Below, piece after piece: positions 27,202 to 36,939 of a DNA stretch of 64,000 nucleotides. Position 1 is the first letter of the stretch, and every line of letters starts with the position of its first letter. The position numbers and the translations under genes are program-made. This DNA comes from Actinoalloteichus hoggarensis. Lineage in GTDB: Bacteria > Actinomycetota > Actinomycetes > Mycobacteriales > Pseudonocardiaceae. The notes under the pieces are model-generated. The model was not told the DNA's origin and did not search any database. It worked only from the letters and a program-made list of their open reading frames with translations. The stretch is from contig NZ_CP022521.1 in NCBI RefSeq assembly GCF_002234535.1, positions 992,001 to 1,056,000 on the forward strand. Reading direction: 5' to 3'.

Positions 27202-28902
27202 GTGTTCTCTGTCCGGGGCCCGCTCGCCCTCATGACCGCCGTCACCCTCTTCGCGGCAGGCGTTCCCGCCGCGGCCCAGGAGGCGGATCAACCGACGGCC
27301 GACGGCTCGTCGATCGTGGTCGAGCTGCGACTGGAACCGGACGGGACGCTCAGCGTCGAGGAGCAGATCACCGTCGCGGGCACCGAGGCGATCCGACGCG
27401 AGTCCCCGCTGCGGGAACTCGCCGGGGTGGACGTGGACCGGGTCTACGCGGTGCGCGACGTCGAGACCGACGGTCCGGTCGAGGCCGAGGTCACCGAGCG
27501 CGCGTTCGTCGTCACGGCGGACTCGGGGACCAGCACCCTGCGCTACCGGGTCGACGGCGCCGTCGCCGACCTCGCCGCGAGCCAGGAGTTCCGCTGGCAG
27601 GTCACCGGCGACTGGAACGCCGACCTCGACTCGGTCCGCGTGTCCTTCGTGTCACCCTCGGCCCCGCAGTCCATCACCTGTCTCGCGGGCGCGCCGTCCT
27701 CGAACACCACCTGCACCGTCTCGCAGATCGACGCAGGGCAGCTCGCCACCGCGCAGCAGACCGGGCTCGACGCCGACGACCGGCTCGTGGTCAGCGTCGG
27801 GCTGTCCGCGGACGCCGTGCCCGCCACCGCGCGATACGACGAGAACTTCAGCATCGCCAGGGCCTTCTCGCTCACTCCCACGACCGGGGTGATCCTCGGC
27901 GTCCTGTTCGTCCTGCTGCTCGCGGCCCTGGCCGTGCCCGCGCGCCGCAGACGACAGGACCGGGCGGCGCTGCGGGCCGAGATCGGGCCGGTGGACGTGC
28001 TGCTGACCGAGTCGGACGGTTCGGTGGCCTTCGCCTCTCCGGACGGCGTGCTGCCCGGTCAGGTCGGCACGGTGGTCGACGAACACGTCGACGTGGTGGA
28101 CGTCACCTCCACCATCGTCGACCTGGCCGTCCGCAACTACCTGTGGATCGAGGAGCTGCACGTCGATCAGGACGTGCTCGACTGGCGCATCGTCCGACGC
28201 AACCCGCCGGACGAGTCCCTGCACGACTATGAACGCGCCGTCTACACGTGCTTACTCGGCCCGGACACCGGGCCGGACCGCCGTGAAGAGGTCCTGGTGT
28301 CCGAACTGGCAGGCGCCGACACGCTCGACCTGGCGGCCGTGCAGGACGCGCTGTACTCCGACGTCGTCGAACGCCGCTGGTTCTCGGTCCGCCCCGACCA
28401 GGCGAGGAACCGCTGGTGGTGGGCAGGTCTCGGCGTCGCCGCGCTCGGCGCGGTGCTCACCGTCCTGCTCGCCGTGCTCGGCGGCTCGGCCCTGGTCGGA
28501 CTCGGGCTCATCGTGTTCGGTCTCGTGGTCGCCCTGGACTCGCGGCGACTGCCCGCCAGGACCCTGCGGGGCAGCAGACTCGTCGCCCAGGTCCGCGGCC
28601 TGCGCGACTATCTCGACACGGCCTCGTGCACCGACATCCCCGCCGAGGACCGGGAGATGGTGTTCTCCCGCTCGCTGCCGTACGCGGTCGTCCTCGGCGA
28701 GACCCGACGCTGGCTCGGCGAGTTCGCCGAGATCGACGGCGCGGCGGACGGGACGCCGGGCCTCTACTGGTACGGGGAGGACCTGGGCGGCGCCTCCTCC
28801 GCCAGCCCGGATCTGCGTCGATTCGCCGTCCACTTCCCGAGTTTCCTGGCGGAACTGGACGGTGTGCTCGCCGAGGCGGGCCATCTCCGCTCGCTGCGCT
28901 GA
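27202..28902 (+). CDS. DUF2207 family membrane protein
   Basis: A 566-residue envelope protein. A signal sequence (LALMTAVTLFAAGVPAAAQ) is followed by an exported beta-rich DUF2207 domain, FSLTPTTGVILGVLFVLLLAALAVPARRRR as the first transmembrane helix, and a cytoplasmic region. A Trp-rich helix pair (WWWAGLGVAALGAVLTVLLAVLGG, LVGLGLIVFGLVVAL) and a C-terminal LYWYGEDLGG segment follow. Family members have no known biochemical role. The GTG lies 8 nt after TATCCT (27188-27193), fitting leaderless transcription. The upstream extension of the frame has no sensible signal peptide. Confidence 0.87.
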   Translation: MFSVRGPLALMTAVTLFAAGVPAAAQEADQPTADGSSIVVELRLEPDGTLSVEEQITVAGTEAIRRESPLRELAGVDVDRVYAVRDVETDGPVEAEVTERAFVVTADSGTSTLRYRVDGAVADLAASQEFRWQVTGDWNADLDSVRVSFVSPSAPQSITCLAGAPSSNTTCTVSQIDAGQLATAQQTGLDADDRLVVSVGLSADAVPATARYDENFSIARAFSLTPTTGVILGVLFVLLLAALAVPARRRRQDRAALRAEIGPVDVLLTESDGSVAFASPDGVLPGQVGTVVDEHVDVVDVTSTIVDLAVRNYLWIEELHVDQDVLDWRIVRRNPPDESLHDYERAVYTCLLGPDTGPDRREEVLVSELAGADTLDLAAVQDALYSDVVERRWFSVRPDQARNRWWWAGLGVAALGAVLTVLLAVLGGSALVGLGLIVFGLVVALDSRRLPARTLRGSRLVAQVRGLRDYLDTASCTDIPAEDREMVFSRSLPYAVVLGETRRWLGEFAEIDGAADGTPGLYWYGEDLGGASSASPDLRRFAVHFPSFLAELDGVLAEAGHLRSLR

Positions 28903-28993
28903 TTCGTCCGTCCGGCGGTGTCGACGGACCTGGCGGCCGAGAGTCGCGGCAGCACTCCACGAGGTCGCGCGTGCACGTCGCTAGGCTGCCGGA

Positions 28994-30286
28994 ATGGTCG
29001 ACCACCAGCTCCACAGATTCACCCTGCCCAACGGCCTGCGGGTGGTCCTCGCGCCGGATGACACGGCGCCCGTCGTCGCGGTGAGCGTCCACTACGACGT
29101 CGGGTTCCGCTCCGAACCGGAGGGCCGCACCGGCTTCGCGCACCTGTTCGAGCATCTGATGTTCCAGGGCAGCGAGAGTCTGGGGAAGTTGGCGCACTTC
29201 CGGCATGTGCAGGGCTCCGGCGGGACCTTCAACGGATCCACCCACCAGGACTACACCGACTACTTCGAGATGCTCCCCTCCGCCGCGTTGGAACGCGCCC
29301 TGTTCCTCGAGGCCGATCGGATGCGCGCCCCGAAGCTGACCGAGGAGAACCTGCGCAATCAGGTGGACGTGGTGAAGGAGGAGATCCGGCTCAACGTCCT
29401 CAACCGCCCCTACGGCGGCTTCCCGTGGATCCTGCTGCCGCCGGTGCTCTTCGACACCTTCCCGAACGCGCACAACGGCTACGGCGACTTCACCGACCTC
29501 GAACAGGCGTCGGTCGACGACTGCGCGGCGTTCTTCGACACCTACTACGCGCCGAGCAACGCCGTCCTCACGGTGGCGGGGCACCTGGACGTCGACAAGA
29601 CGACCGAACTGGTGCACCGCCACTTCGGCGACGTGCCCGCCCGGCCGAGGCCCGTCCGGCCCTCCTTCGCCGAGCCGCTGCCCACCACCGAGCTGCGGGG
29701 TACTCACGTCGACGCGCACGCGCCGCTGCCGGGCATCGCGCTCGGCTATCGAGTCCCGGACCCGGTCAGCGATCTCGACGCCTACCTCGCCTACGTGGTG
29801 CTGTCGCAGGTCCTCTCCGACGGCGACTCCTCCCGGCTGCCGCACCGACTGGTGCACGGGGAGGCGCTGGCCATCGAGGTCGGCGCGGGCTGCGGTCTGT
29901 TCCAGCCGCTGGACGTACGGGACCCGGACGCCTTCGTCGCGACGATCATCCACTCCTCGGATGTGGAGCAGGCCAGGGTGCTTGCCGCCTTCGACGACGA
30001 GTTGGAGATCCTGGCCTCGGAGGGCCCGCACGTCGACGAGCTGGCGAGGGTGACCGCCCGCTGGACCGCGGCGCTGCACGGTGAGCACGATCGGCTCATC
30101 TCGCGGACGCTGAGCTACGGCGCCTTCGAGCTGCTGCACGGGCGGGCGGAGCTGAGTGCCGAGCTGCCCGAGCTGATCGGCCGCGTCACCGTCGACCACG
30201 TCGCCGCCGCCGCCAAGGCGCTGCGCCCGGACGCCCGCGCCGTGCTGACCGTCGAGCCCGCCGCTTCCGCTGGAGACGCCCTGTGA
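28994..30286 (+). CDS. M16 family zinc peptidase (active-type subunit)
   Basis: A 430-residue processing-peptidase-type protein with the inverted zinc motif HLFEH near residues 50-54 and the third ligand Glu about 75 residues later in VVKEEIRLN. Two M16 repeats follow. TAGGCT (28982-28987) lies 6 nt before the ATG, a leaderless promoter. It overlaps the next M16 gene by 4 nt (GTGA), so the pair is probably translated as two halves of one heterodimer. The substrate is unknown. Confidence 0.92.
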   Translation: MVDHQLHRFTLPNGLRVVLAPDDTAPVVAVSVHYDVGFRSEPEGRTGFAHLFEHLMFQGSESLGKLAHFRHVQGSGGTFNGSTHQDYTDYFEMLPSAALERALFLEADRMRAPKLTEENLRNQVDVVKEEIRLNVLNRPYGGFPWILLPPVLFDTFPNAHNGYGDFTDLEQASVDDCAAFFDTYYAPSNAVLTVAGHLDVDKTTELVHRHFGDVPARPRPVRPSFAEPLPTTELRGTHVDAHAPLPGIALGYRVPDPVSDLDAYLAYVVLSQVLSDGDSSRLPHRLVHGEALAIEVGAGCGLFQPLDVRDPDAFVATIIHSSDVEQARVLAAFDDELEILASEGPHVDELARVTARWTAALHGEHDRLISRTLSYGAFELLHGRAELSAELPELIGRVTVDHVAAAAKALRPDARAVLTVEPAASAGDAL

Positions 30287-31653
30287 ACACCACCACGCAC
30301 CGCACCGCCGAGCAGATCGGCCGCACCGAGACGGGCCCCCGTCCGCTTCCCGAGCTGGGCGTCGCCAGGCTCGACGATCCGCCCGTGCGGCTGGATGCCG
30401 TCCTGGAGAACGGGCTGCGTCTCATCGCGGTCCGGCAGTCCTCGGTGCCCATGGTCGAGATGCGGATGAGCATCCCGTTCGCGGGCGAGTCCGAGCAGCA
30501 CTCGGCCGTCGCGGAGCTGCTGGCGACGACGATGCTGACCGGCACCGAACGGCGGGACCGCGTCCTGATGGACACCGACCTGGCGGGCGTCGGCGCCGAC
30601 CTGCGCACCGTCGTCGACCCGGAACGACTGCGCGTGTCGGGGTCGACGCTGTCCAGCGGCCTGGACACCTTCCTCGACGTCGTCAGCGACGCGCTCACCA
30701 GCGCGGCCTACCGCGAGGCCGAGGTGCTGGGCGAACGCGATCGGCTCGCCGAGCGGATCAACGTCGCGCGTTCCCAGCCGAGGGTGATCGCCAGGGAGGC
30801 GCTGCAGCGGCGTCGCTTCGGCGACCACCCGTACACCCGGGAGATGCCGCGTGCCGTCGACGTCCTCGCGGTGGAGCCCGCCGAGGTCCGGCTGCTGCAC
30901 GGGGCCGCCGTCGTACCGCGCGGCGCGACGCTCGTCCTGGTCGGCGACATCGACCTCGATCGGATCGCCGACACGGTGTCGCGCGCGCTGGCAGGCTGGC
31001 ACAGCGAGCGCGGCGCCTCGGTGCTTCCCCGGCTGCCGCTGGTCGACGGCGGCGACCTGCTGCTGGTGGACCGGCCGGGCGCGGTGCAGTCGCAGATCCG
31101 GCTGTCGGCACAGGCCGTCACGCGGCTCGATCCGCGTTTTCCGGCGCTACAACTGGCCAACGTCGTGTTCGGCGGCTACTTCTCCTCCCGGCTCGTCGAG
31201 AACATCCGGGAGGACAAGGGCTACACCTACAGCGCCCACTCCTCGTTCGAGTACACGCCGCAGGGTGCCGTCCTCGACGTCGACGCCGACACGGCCAGCG
31301 AGGTGACGGCGGCGGCCGTGCTGGAGATGCGGTACGAGCTGGGCAGGATCGGGGTGGTGCCGCCGTCGAAGGAGGAGCTCGACTCGGCGCGGGAGTACCT
31401 GATCGGGTCGTTGTTGATCTCCACCGCGTCGCAGGGCGGCCTGGCCGGGACCCTGTCGGGGCTGGCCTCGATCGGCGTGCCGCTGGACTGGCTGCAGGAG
31501 CATCCGGACCGACTTCGCACGGTCACCCCGGAGCAGGTGGGGGAGGCGGCGCGCGAGTTCTTCACGCCGACCGCGTTCACCGGCGTCGTGGTCGGGGACG
31601 CGGAGACGCTGGCGGGGCCGCTGCGGGCGCTGGGAGGCGTCGCGCTCCCGTGA
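30283..31653 (+). CDS. M16 family protein, non-catalytic partner
   Basis: A 456-residue M16-fold protein without an HxxEH motif. The equivalent region reads FAGESEQHSAVAELLATTML. It retains the substrate-binding Arg/Tyr pair in SSRLVENIREDKGYTYS near residues 299-315. This is the classic division of labour between a catalytic and a binding subunit in bacterial M16 heterodimers. The GTG start overlaps the upstream M16 stop, and its own stop overlaps the nudC start, giving a three-gene coupled operon. Confidence 0.92.
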   Translation: MNTTTHRTAEQIGRTETGPRPLPELGVARLDDPPVRLDAVLENGLRLIAVRQSSVPMVEMRMSIPFAGESEQHSAVAELLATTMLTGTERRDRVLMDTDLAGVGADLRTVVDPERLRVSGSTLSSGLDTFLDVVSDALTSAAYREAEVLGERDRLAERINVARSQPRVIAREALQRRRFGDHPYTREMPRAVDVLAVEPAEVRLLHGAAVVPRGATLVLVGDIDLDRIADTVSRALAGWHSERGASVLPRLPLVDGGDLLLVDRPGAVQSQIRLSAQAVTRLDPRFPALQLANVVFGGYFSSRLVENIREDKGYTYSAHSSFEYTPQGAVLDVDADTASEVTAAAVLEMRYELGRIGVVPPSKEELDSAREYLIGSLLISTASQGGLAGTLSGLASIGVPLDWLQEHPDRLRTVTPEQVGEAAREFFTPTAFTGVVVGDAETLAGPLRALGGVALP

Positions 31654-32579
31654 ACCGTGAGGCAGATCAGTTCGTCAGTGCGGGCGTGGTCGAGCAGTTG
31701 GCGCTGCTCGGCCCGCCCGCGCTCTCCCGATCGACGGTGGATCGACGGGAGCCGGTGCGCGGCGACGAGGCCGCGCTGGACCGGCTGTGGGCCCGCGGCA
31801 GGCTGATCGACGTCGATCCGGCGGGTCGGGCGTCGGTGAGTCCCTCGGGCACCGTGCTCACCTCGGCGACGCCGCACGCCGAGCCCCGACCGGAGGGCGC
31901 GGTCCTGCTCGGTGCCGAGGACGAGGTCGGCTACTGGGCGCGACGCGTGACCGCCGAGGACGGCGGCCCGGAGTGGCAGGATCTTCGGCAGGCGGGGGCG
32001 CTGCTGACCGACACCGACGCGGGCCTGTTCACCACCGCCGTCGGCCTGCTGTCCTGGCACGACCAGTCCAGCTTCTGCCCGTTCTGCGGGACCAGGACCC
32101 GGGCGGTGCGGGCGGGGTGGACGCGGCACTGCGACGGCTGCGGACAGGAGCACTATCCGAGGACCGACCCCGCGGTGATCTGCCTGGTGCACGACGGTGC
32201 CGACCAGGTGGTGCTGGCCCGACAGCCGACGTGGCCGCCCGGCCGGTATTCGGTGCTCGCCGGCTTCGTCGAGATGGGCGAGTCGCTGGAGTCCTGCGTG
32301 GCCAGGGAGGTCGCCGAGGAGATCGGCGTGCCGGTCACCGACATCCGGTATCTGGGCAGTCAGCCCTGGCCGTTTCCCCGGTCGTTGATGGTCGGCTTCC
32401 ACGCCGTAGCCGATCCCGCCGAGCCGTTGATTCCCGCCGACGGGGAGATCGAGGCGGCGCACTGGGTGTCGAGGCAGCAGGTCCGGGACGCACTGGCCGA
32501 CGGCGGGGCCGCCCACGGCTTCGCTCTGCCCGGGCCCGCGTCCATCGCCCATCGGATGCTGGAGGCCTGGGCGGCCTGA
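31650..32579 (+). CDS. nudC: NAD(H) pyrophosphatase NudC
   Basis: A 309-residue Nudix hydrolase cleaving NAD(H), and in the family also decapping NAD-RNA. The zinc ribbon FCPFCG with CDGCG lies near residues 143-165. The Nudix box GFVEMGESLESCVAREVAEEIG lies near residues 204-226. The NADH-specific SQPWPFPRSLM motif follows near residue 238. The GTG start overlaps the stop of the second M16 gene, implying coupled translation. It matches Rv3199c in position. Confidence 0.95.
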   Translation: MNREADQFVSAGVVEQLALLGPPALSRSTVDRREPVRGDEAALDRLWARGRLIDVDPAGRASVSPSGTVLTSATPHAEPRPEGAVLLGAEDEVGYWARRVTAEDGGPEWQDLRQAGALLTDTDAGLFTTAVGLLSWHDQSSFCPFCGTRTRAVRAGWTRHCDGCGQEHYPRTDPAVICLVHDGADQVVLARQPTWPPGRYSVLAGFVEMGESLESCVAREVAEEIGVPVTDIRYLGSQPWPFPRSLMVGFHAVADPAEPLIPADGEIEAAHWVSRQQVRDALADGGAAHGFALPGPASIAHRMLEAWAA

Positions 32580-32944
32580 CCTCGCACGGTCCTCGCCCGT
32601 GCGGCGGCGGACACGGGGCGGTCCGGGTACGGCGAGGTCCCGATCGTGGCGAACGGCGGTCGCAGCCGGCTCGTCCGGGGCCTGCTCCGGGTCGTCGGGG
32701 AGGTGGTCCGTCCGCGGGCGCCGTTCACGACCTCCGGCGTCCCGAGCAGATAGGTGCCGCAGGACCGCGACCGGGTCCGGTGCCGCCTTCGGTGGCGAGG
32801 GGCAGGGCGCCTCGCCGCCGAACCCGAGCCCGGCGACTGGACGCCGTGTCCGGTGAGCCCCCGGGCGACGATCGGTGCGAGTAGCGCGGGTTTGCGACTT
32901 TCGGCCGAGGCGGCCGGACGCATGCCGGGCCTAGCGTCGCCGTC
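32580..32944 (+). other. Intergenic region
   Basis: No gene seen. The only signal is TAGCGT at 32932-32937, 7 nt before the DUF418 gene start. The mycoredoxin gene that I recall at the equivalent place in mycobacteria (between nudC and uvrD2) is not present here. Confidence 0.5.
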
Positions 32945-34027
32945 GTGCCTGACGCCCCGATCGCCGCCGGTCCCCCCGTACCCCGGACCGCCGCCCACAC
33001 CCAGGCCGGGACCGCCGCCGACACCGCCGCCCGGACCACTGCTGACACCGCCGCCCACACCGATCGAGTCTCCGCCGTCGACGCCGTCCGCGGGCTGGCG
33101 CTGTGCGGCATCCTCGTCACCAACATCCCGCAGCTCACCCTGATGCCGAGGATGGTCGACGGCGAGCCGCTGACGATTCCGGCGGTCTTGGAGCTGACCG
33201 CCCATCAACGCTTCATGCCGATCTTCGCCTTCCTCTTCGGGCTCGGCTTCTCGCTCTTCCTGGACGGCGCGTCTCGCCGAGTCGGCGCGTCTCGTCGTCT
33301 CGTCCCGATGCTGCGCCGGCTCGCGGTGTTGGCCGTCCTCGGGCTCGTACACCAGCTCTTTCAGCCCGGAGAGGCGTTGCTGAGCTACGCGATCGTGGGC
33401 GCGGTGGTGCTGATACCCGCGAGCCTGCTGCCCAGACCGCTGATCCTGTTGGGCGGGCTGGTGGGCACGCTGCTCCCCCTGGGACTCTTCGGCGGCGGCA
33501 TCGTGCTCGTCCCAGGACTCTTCCTGCTCGGCCTGGCCACGGCGCGCTACGGCATCGTGCACACCCTGGCGGAGCGCGGTCGGGCGACGGCGGCGCTGTG
33601 CCTGGGCGCGGCGATCGTCGCGGCCGTCGCGCTGCCGATCCAGGCGGACGAACTGGTGCACAGCGGCTTCAACGTCTCCTCGGGAGTCGCGGGCATCGCG
33701 CTGGCCGTGGTGTACGTGACCGGCCTGCTCCTGCTGCTGCGGACGCCGCTCGGACCCGGCCTGTCGGCGGTCTGCGCGCCGCTGGGGCGGATGGCGTTGA
33801 CGAACTACCTGTCGGCCACCGCGATCGTCCTGCTCGCGGCGGGGCCGCTGGGACTGCCGGGCTCGACCCGCTGGGACGTCATGCTGCTGCTGGCTTTGAG
33901 CATCCTCGTGACGCAGTGCGTGGCGAGCCGCTGGTGGCTGCGCCGCTTCGCCCACGGCCCCGTCGAGTGGGTCTGGCGCTGCGTCACCTGGTGGGAGCGG
34001 GTGCCGAACCGGCGCAGGGCGGACTGA
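32945..34027 (+). CDS. DUF418 family integral membrane protein
   Basis: A 360-residue polytopic membrane protein. After a low-complexity Ala/Thr/Asp N-terminus it has the family start [40 protein letters not shown], and about eight hydrophobic helices. It ends with the conserved [17 protein letters not shown] and the [17 protein letters not shown] signature of DUF418. Possibly an acyltransferase-like transport protein, but the role is unproven. The GTG lies 7 nt after TAGCGT, so the transcript is probably leaderless. Confidence 0.9.
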   Translation: MPDAPIAAGPPVPRTAAHTQAGTAADTAARTTADTAAHTDRVSAVDAVRGLALCGILVTNIPQLTLMPRMVDGEPLTIPAVLELTAHQRFMPIFAFLFGLGFSLFLDGASRRVGASRRLVPMLRRLAVLAVLGLVHQLFQPGEALLSYAIVGAVVLIPASLLPRPLILLGGLVGTLLPLGLFGGGIVLVPGLFLLGLATARYGIVHTLAERGRATAALCLGAAIVAAVALPIQADELVHSGFNVSSGVAGIALAVVYVTGLLLLLRTPLGPGLSAVCAPLGRMALTNYLSATAIVLLAAGPLGLPGSTRWDVMLLLALSILVTQCVASRWWLRRFAHGPVEWVWRCVTWWERVPNRRRAD

Positions 34028-34125
34028 TCCGACTCCGCTCACGTCGCGCGCGGCCGGATGGTCGCCGCCGAGCGTCCCGACGAGGTCGTGCGACGTCTCG
34101 CCGCCGTCGATGCGAGGATGCCGGG

Positions 34126-36207
34126 ATGGCTGCGCAGCAGGACGATCCGGCGTCGGGACTCGATCCGGAGCAGCAGGCGGCGGTCCTGGCTCCGCGAGGC
34201 CCGGTCTGCGTGCTGGCGGGCGCCGGGACCGGGAAGACCCGCACGATCACCCGACGCATCGCGAACCTCGTTCGACGGGGGCACGTGGCGCCGGGCCAGG
34301 TGCTGGCGGTCACCTTCACCAAACGGGCGGCGGGCGAGATGCGTTCGCGGCTGCGGGCGCTGGACGCGGCGGGGGTGCAGGCGCTCACGTTCCACGCGGC
34401 GGCCCTGCGTCAGCTGCGCTACTTCTGGCCGCGGGTGATCGGCGACGACCCGTGGCAGCTGTTGGACGGCAAGCTGCCACTGATCGCGCAGGCGGCCAGG
34501 CGGGCCGGGGCCGGCACCGATCGCGAGACGCTGCGCGACCTGGCGAGCGAGATCGAGTGGAGCAAGGCCTCCCTGATCGCACCGGAGTCCTATCCCGCCG
34601 CCGTCGCGCGGACACAGCGGGCCACCCCCGCCCCCGCCGATCAGATCGTCGCCGTCTACCAGGCCTACGAGCGGCTCAAGAACGAGGCGCGCGTCCTGGA
34701 CTTCGACGACATCCTGCTGCACACGGCGGCCGTCATGGAGGAGCACGGCGACGTCGCGGCGGAGTTCCGTGACCGCTATCGCAGCTTCGTGGTCGACGAG
34801 TACCAGGACGTCACGCCACTGCAACAGCGAGTGCTGGACGCCTGGCTCGGCGAGCGGGACGACCTGACCGTGGTCGGCGACGCCAACCAGACGATCTACT
34901 CCTTCGCAGGCGCGTCGGCGCGCCCGCTGCTGGACTTCCCGCGTCGTTTTCCCGAGGCGGCGGTGATCCGCCTGGAACGGGACTACCGCTCGACGCCGGA
35001 GATCGTGTCGCTGGCCAACCGGGTGATCGAGGCGGCGCGGAACCGGCCCGCCGGGTCGCGGCTGCGGCTGATCGGTCAGCAGCCGCCCGGCCCGCCGCCG
35101 TCGTTCGCCGAGCATGACGACGAGGCGGCGGAGGCGGCCTCGGTGGCGAGGGGCGTCAAGAACCTCATCGCGGCGGGCACCTCGGCGGGCGAGATCGCGA
35201 TCCTGTTCCGGGTCAACGCGCAGTCCGAGGTCTACGAGCAGGCGTTGAGCGAGGCCGACGTCCCGTATCAGGTGCGCGGCGGCGAACGGTTCTTCGCCAG
35301 GCCGGAGGTCCGGCAGGCCGTGACGGCGCTGCGCACCGAGGGAGCGTTGACCGAGGACCGACCGCTGCCCGCGCGGGTGCGGGCGGTGCTGGCGCGGCTG
35401 GGGCTCGGCGAGCGACCACCGGAGGGCGGTGCCGCGCGGGAACGCTGGGAGTCGTTGCGTGCCCTGGCGGAGTTGGCCGAGGAGACCGCGAACGTGGCCC
35501 CGGAGACCGACCTGGCCCGGTTCGTGGTCGAGTTGGATCAGCGCGCCGAGGCACGGCATCCGCCCGCGATGGAGGGCGTGACCCTGGCGTCGCTGCACGC
35601 CGCCAAAGGCCTGGAGTGGGACGCGGTGTTCCTGGTCGGGCTGACCGAGGGCACCCTGCCTCTCCATCGGGCCGACGGCGACGACGCCGCTGTGGACGAG
35701 GAGCGCAGGCTCTTCTACGTCGGCGTCACCCGCGCCCGCAGGCACCTGGCGTTGTCCTGGGCGCTGGCCAGGGCCGAGGGCGGGCGGCGCTATCGGCGGC
35801 GCAGCCGCTTCCTGTACGGGCTCGCTCCGGAGGACCACCCGGCGTCGGCCGTCGCCAGGGCGAGCACCACCCGCGGCGCCGCTCGGGCGGGGGCGCCCCG
35901 TTGCCGGGTCTGCTCGTCGGCGCTGACCGCGACCATGGCGATCAAGCTCGGCCGGTGCGAGCACTGCCCGGCCGACCTCGATCAGGAGCTGCTGGAGCGG
36001 CTGCGGGCCTGGCGCGGCGATCGGGCGCGGAAACTGGGCGTCCCCGGCTTCGTGGTGCTCACCGACGCGACGCTGACGGCCATCGCCGAGCAGCGGCCGT
36101 CCGACGTCGCCGCGCTGGTGCGCATCCCCGGGATCGGTGCCACCAAGCTCGACCGCTTCGGCACCGAGGTCATCTCCCTGGTGCGCGAGGCAGGCGCCTC
36201 GCCCTGA
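34126..36207 (+). CDS. uvrD2: UvrD2: superfamily 1 DNA helicase with tetracysteine and HRDC domain
   Basis: A 693-residue 3'-5' helicase. UvrD/Rep motifs include Walker A AGAGTGKT near residue 35, [49 protein letters not shown] and [19 protein letters not shown]-x-CEHC tetracysteine (about 593-615) and a C-terminal HRDC domain (about 617-693, [14 protein letters not shown]) are the hallmark of mycobacterial UvrD2. The ATG follows GAGGAT by 6 nt, possibly a leaderless start. It lies upstream of whiB7, as Rv3198c does. Confidence 0.95.
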   Translation: MAAQQDDPASGLDPEQQAAVLAPRGPVCVLAGAGTGKTRTITRRIANLVRRGHVAPGQVLAVTFTKRAAGEMRSRLRALDAAGVQALTFHAAALRQLRYFWPRVIGDDPWQLLDGKLPLIAQAARRAGAGTDRETLRDLASEIEWSKASLIAPESYPAAVARTQRATPAPADQIVAVYQAYERLKNEARVLDFDDILLHTAAVMEEHGDVAAEFRDRYRSFVVDEYQDVTPLQQRVLDAWLGERDDLTVVGDANQTIYSFAGASARPLLDFPRRFPEAAVIRLERDYRSTPEIVSLANRVIEAARNRPAGSRLRLIGQQPPGPPPSFAEHDDEAAEAASVARGVKNLIAAGTSAGEIAILFRVNAQSEVYEQALSEADVPYQVRGGERFFARPEVRQAVTALRTEGALTEDRPLPARVRAVLARLGLGERPPEGGAARERWESLRALAELAEETANVAPETDLARFVVELDQRAEARHPPAMEGVTLASLHAAKGLEWDAVFLVGLTEGTLPLHRADGDDAAVDEERRLFYVGVTRARRHLALSWALARAEGGRRYRRRSRFLYGLAPEDHPASAVARASTTRGAARAGAPRCRVCSSALTATMAIKLGRCEHCPADLDQELLERLRAWRGDRARKLGVPGFVVLTDATLTAIAEQRPSDVAALVRIPGIGATKLDRFGTEVISLVREAGASP

Positions 36208-36224
36208 GTCGTCGCATCGCGGCT

Positions 36225-36355
36225 CGGCTGATCACGGTGCGGGTGATCGCGATCGCCTGATCGCCGCTCGGCTGATCGCGATCGCCTGATCGTGGTGCGG
36301 CCGATCGCCGGCGGCACGGGTGATCGCCGACGGCTCCGGCGATCGCGACATCGCT
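36225..36355 (+). repeat. Short-period GATCGC-rich repeat tract
   Basis: Words such as TGATCGCGATCGCC and CTCGGCTGATCGC recur about ten times in 130 bp immediately after uvrD2. GCGATCGC palindromes are clustered. No ORF is supported. Confidence 0.6.
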
Positions 36356-36485
36356 CACCCGGTCGTGTGCGAGCCGCAGTCGCGGTCTCGGAGGGACTTC
36401 GCCCCGTTCCCGGCGTCGTCACCTGCGACGATGCCGCGAGACTGTCGGCTGGGCGGAGGAATTGAAGATCATCGAGAAAACTCTC

Positions 36486-36525
36486 GGAAAATGAGTTGCG
36501 CGCGTCTGTGCGCGCCCCATAACCT
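36486..36525 (+). promoter_or_regulatory. whiB7 promoter with AT-rich WhiB7-type upstream element
   Basis: GGAAAAT (36486-36492) sits 3 nt upstream of the -35-like TTGCGC (36496-36501). An 18-nt spacer and the -10-like TAACCT (36520-36525) follow. An AT-rich block just upstream of -35 is the known requirement for WhiB7-SigA autoactivation in mycobacteria. The expected start of transcription is near 36531, giving a leader of about 400 nt. Confidence 0.6.
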
Positions 36526-36550
36526 GCATCAGGCAGGCCAAGAAGGCCTG

Positions 36551-36571
36551 ATGACGTTCTTCGATCCCTGA
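36551..36571 (+). CDS. whiB7 leader uORF1 (hexapeptide MTFFDP)
   Basis: ATG with AGAAGG 4 nt upstream encodes six residues and stops. Its stop codon overlaps the AGGGAGG ribosome site of the second upstream ORF. It lies about 20 nt after the predicted transcription start. A regulatory, not structural, role is inferred. Confidence 0.45.
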   Translation: MTFFDP

Positions 36572-36585
36572 GGGAGGTGGCCGAT

Positions 36586-36816
36586 GTGAGGCTGATCAAC
36601 AATCCAGTGACCCCCGGCCGCCGTCTGCCCGGGGTTACTGCCGTGTTCTGGGGAGAAGGCAGCGTGCGTGGCGCTCACGATCAGGTGGCTCTTGCCATCT
36701 TCGAGTGGGCTGCATCCTCGCGCGTTGGCAAGCAGTACGCACGGCCGAACGGCATGAGCCCGTTCGCCATCGAACGAACCCATCCTGTCCGCGCAGGAGC
36801 GCAGTCTCTGACCTAG
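36586..36816 (+). CDS. whiB7 leader uORF2 (76 aa)
   Basis: The GTG start is 8 nt after AGGGAGG and encodes VRLINNPVTPGRRLPG through ERTHPVRAGAQSLT. A GTG at 36577 gives 79 residues but overlaps the ribosome site. GC3 is visibly lower than in neighbouring genes, consistent with RNA-structure constraints. Its last codons contain GTCCGCG (36787-36793), exactly complementary to the 5' arm of the terminator that follows. It ends 22 nt before that terminator. No protein family is recognised. The most likely role is ribosome sensing for whiB7 attenuation. Confidence 0.5.
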   Translation: MRLINNPVTPGRRLPGVTAVFWGEGSVRGAHDQVALAIFEWAASSRVGKQYARPNGMSPFAIERTHPVRAGAQSLT

Positions 36817-36837
36817 TCAGGTACGACTGATCGATCA

Positions 36838-36872
36838 GGCCGCGGACTCCTATCGGAATCCGCGGCTTTCTT
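36838..36872 (+). terminator. whiB7 attenuator (intrinsic terminator with competing antiterminator)
   Basis: CCGCGGA (36840-36846) pairs with TCCGCGG (36859-36865), extended by G36839-C36866. An inner TCC/GGA stem closes a TATC loop, and the hairpin is followed by TTTCTT. CGCGGAC (36841-36847) can instead pair with GTCCGCG at 36787-36793 within uORF2, which would break the terminator. It lies about 70 nt upstream of the whiB7 start. Confidence 0.75.
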
Positions 36873-36939
36873 GTCGTCTTCGGACGTCTCGGGCTGTCGC
36901 GGGCCGATGAGAATTCGATGAAGATCAGAAGGAGAACGC

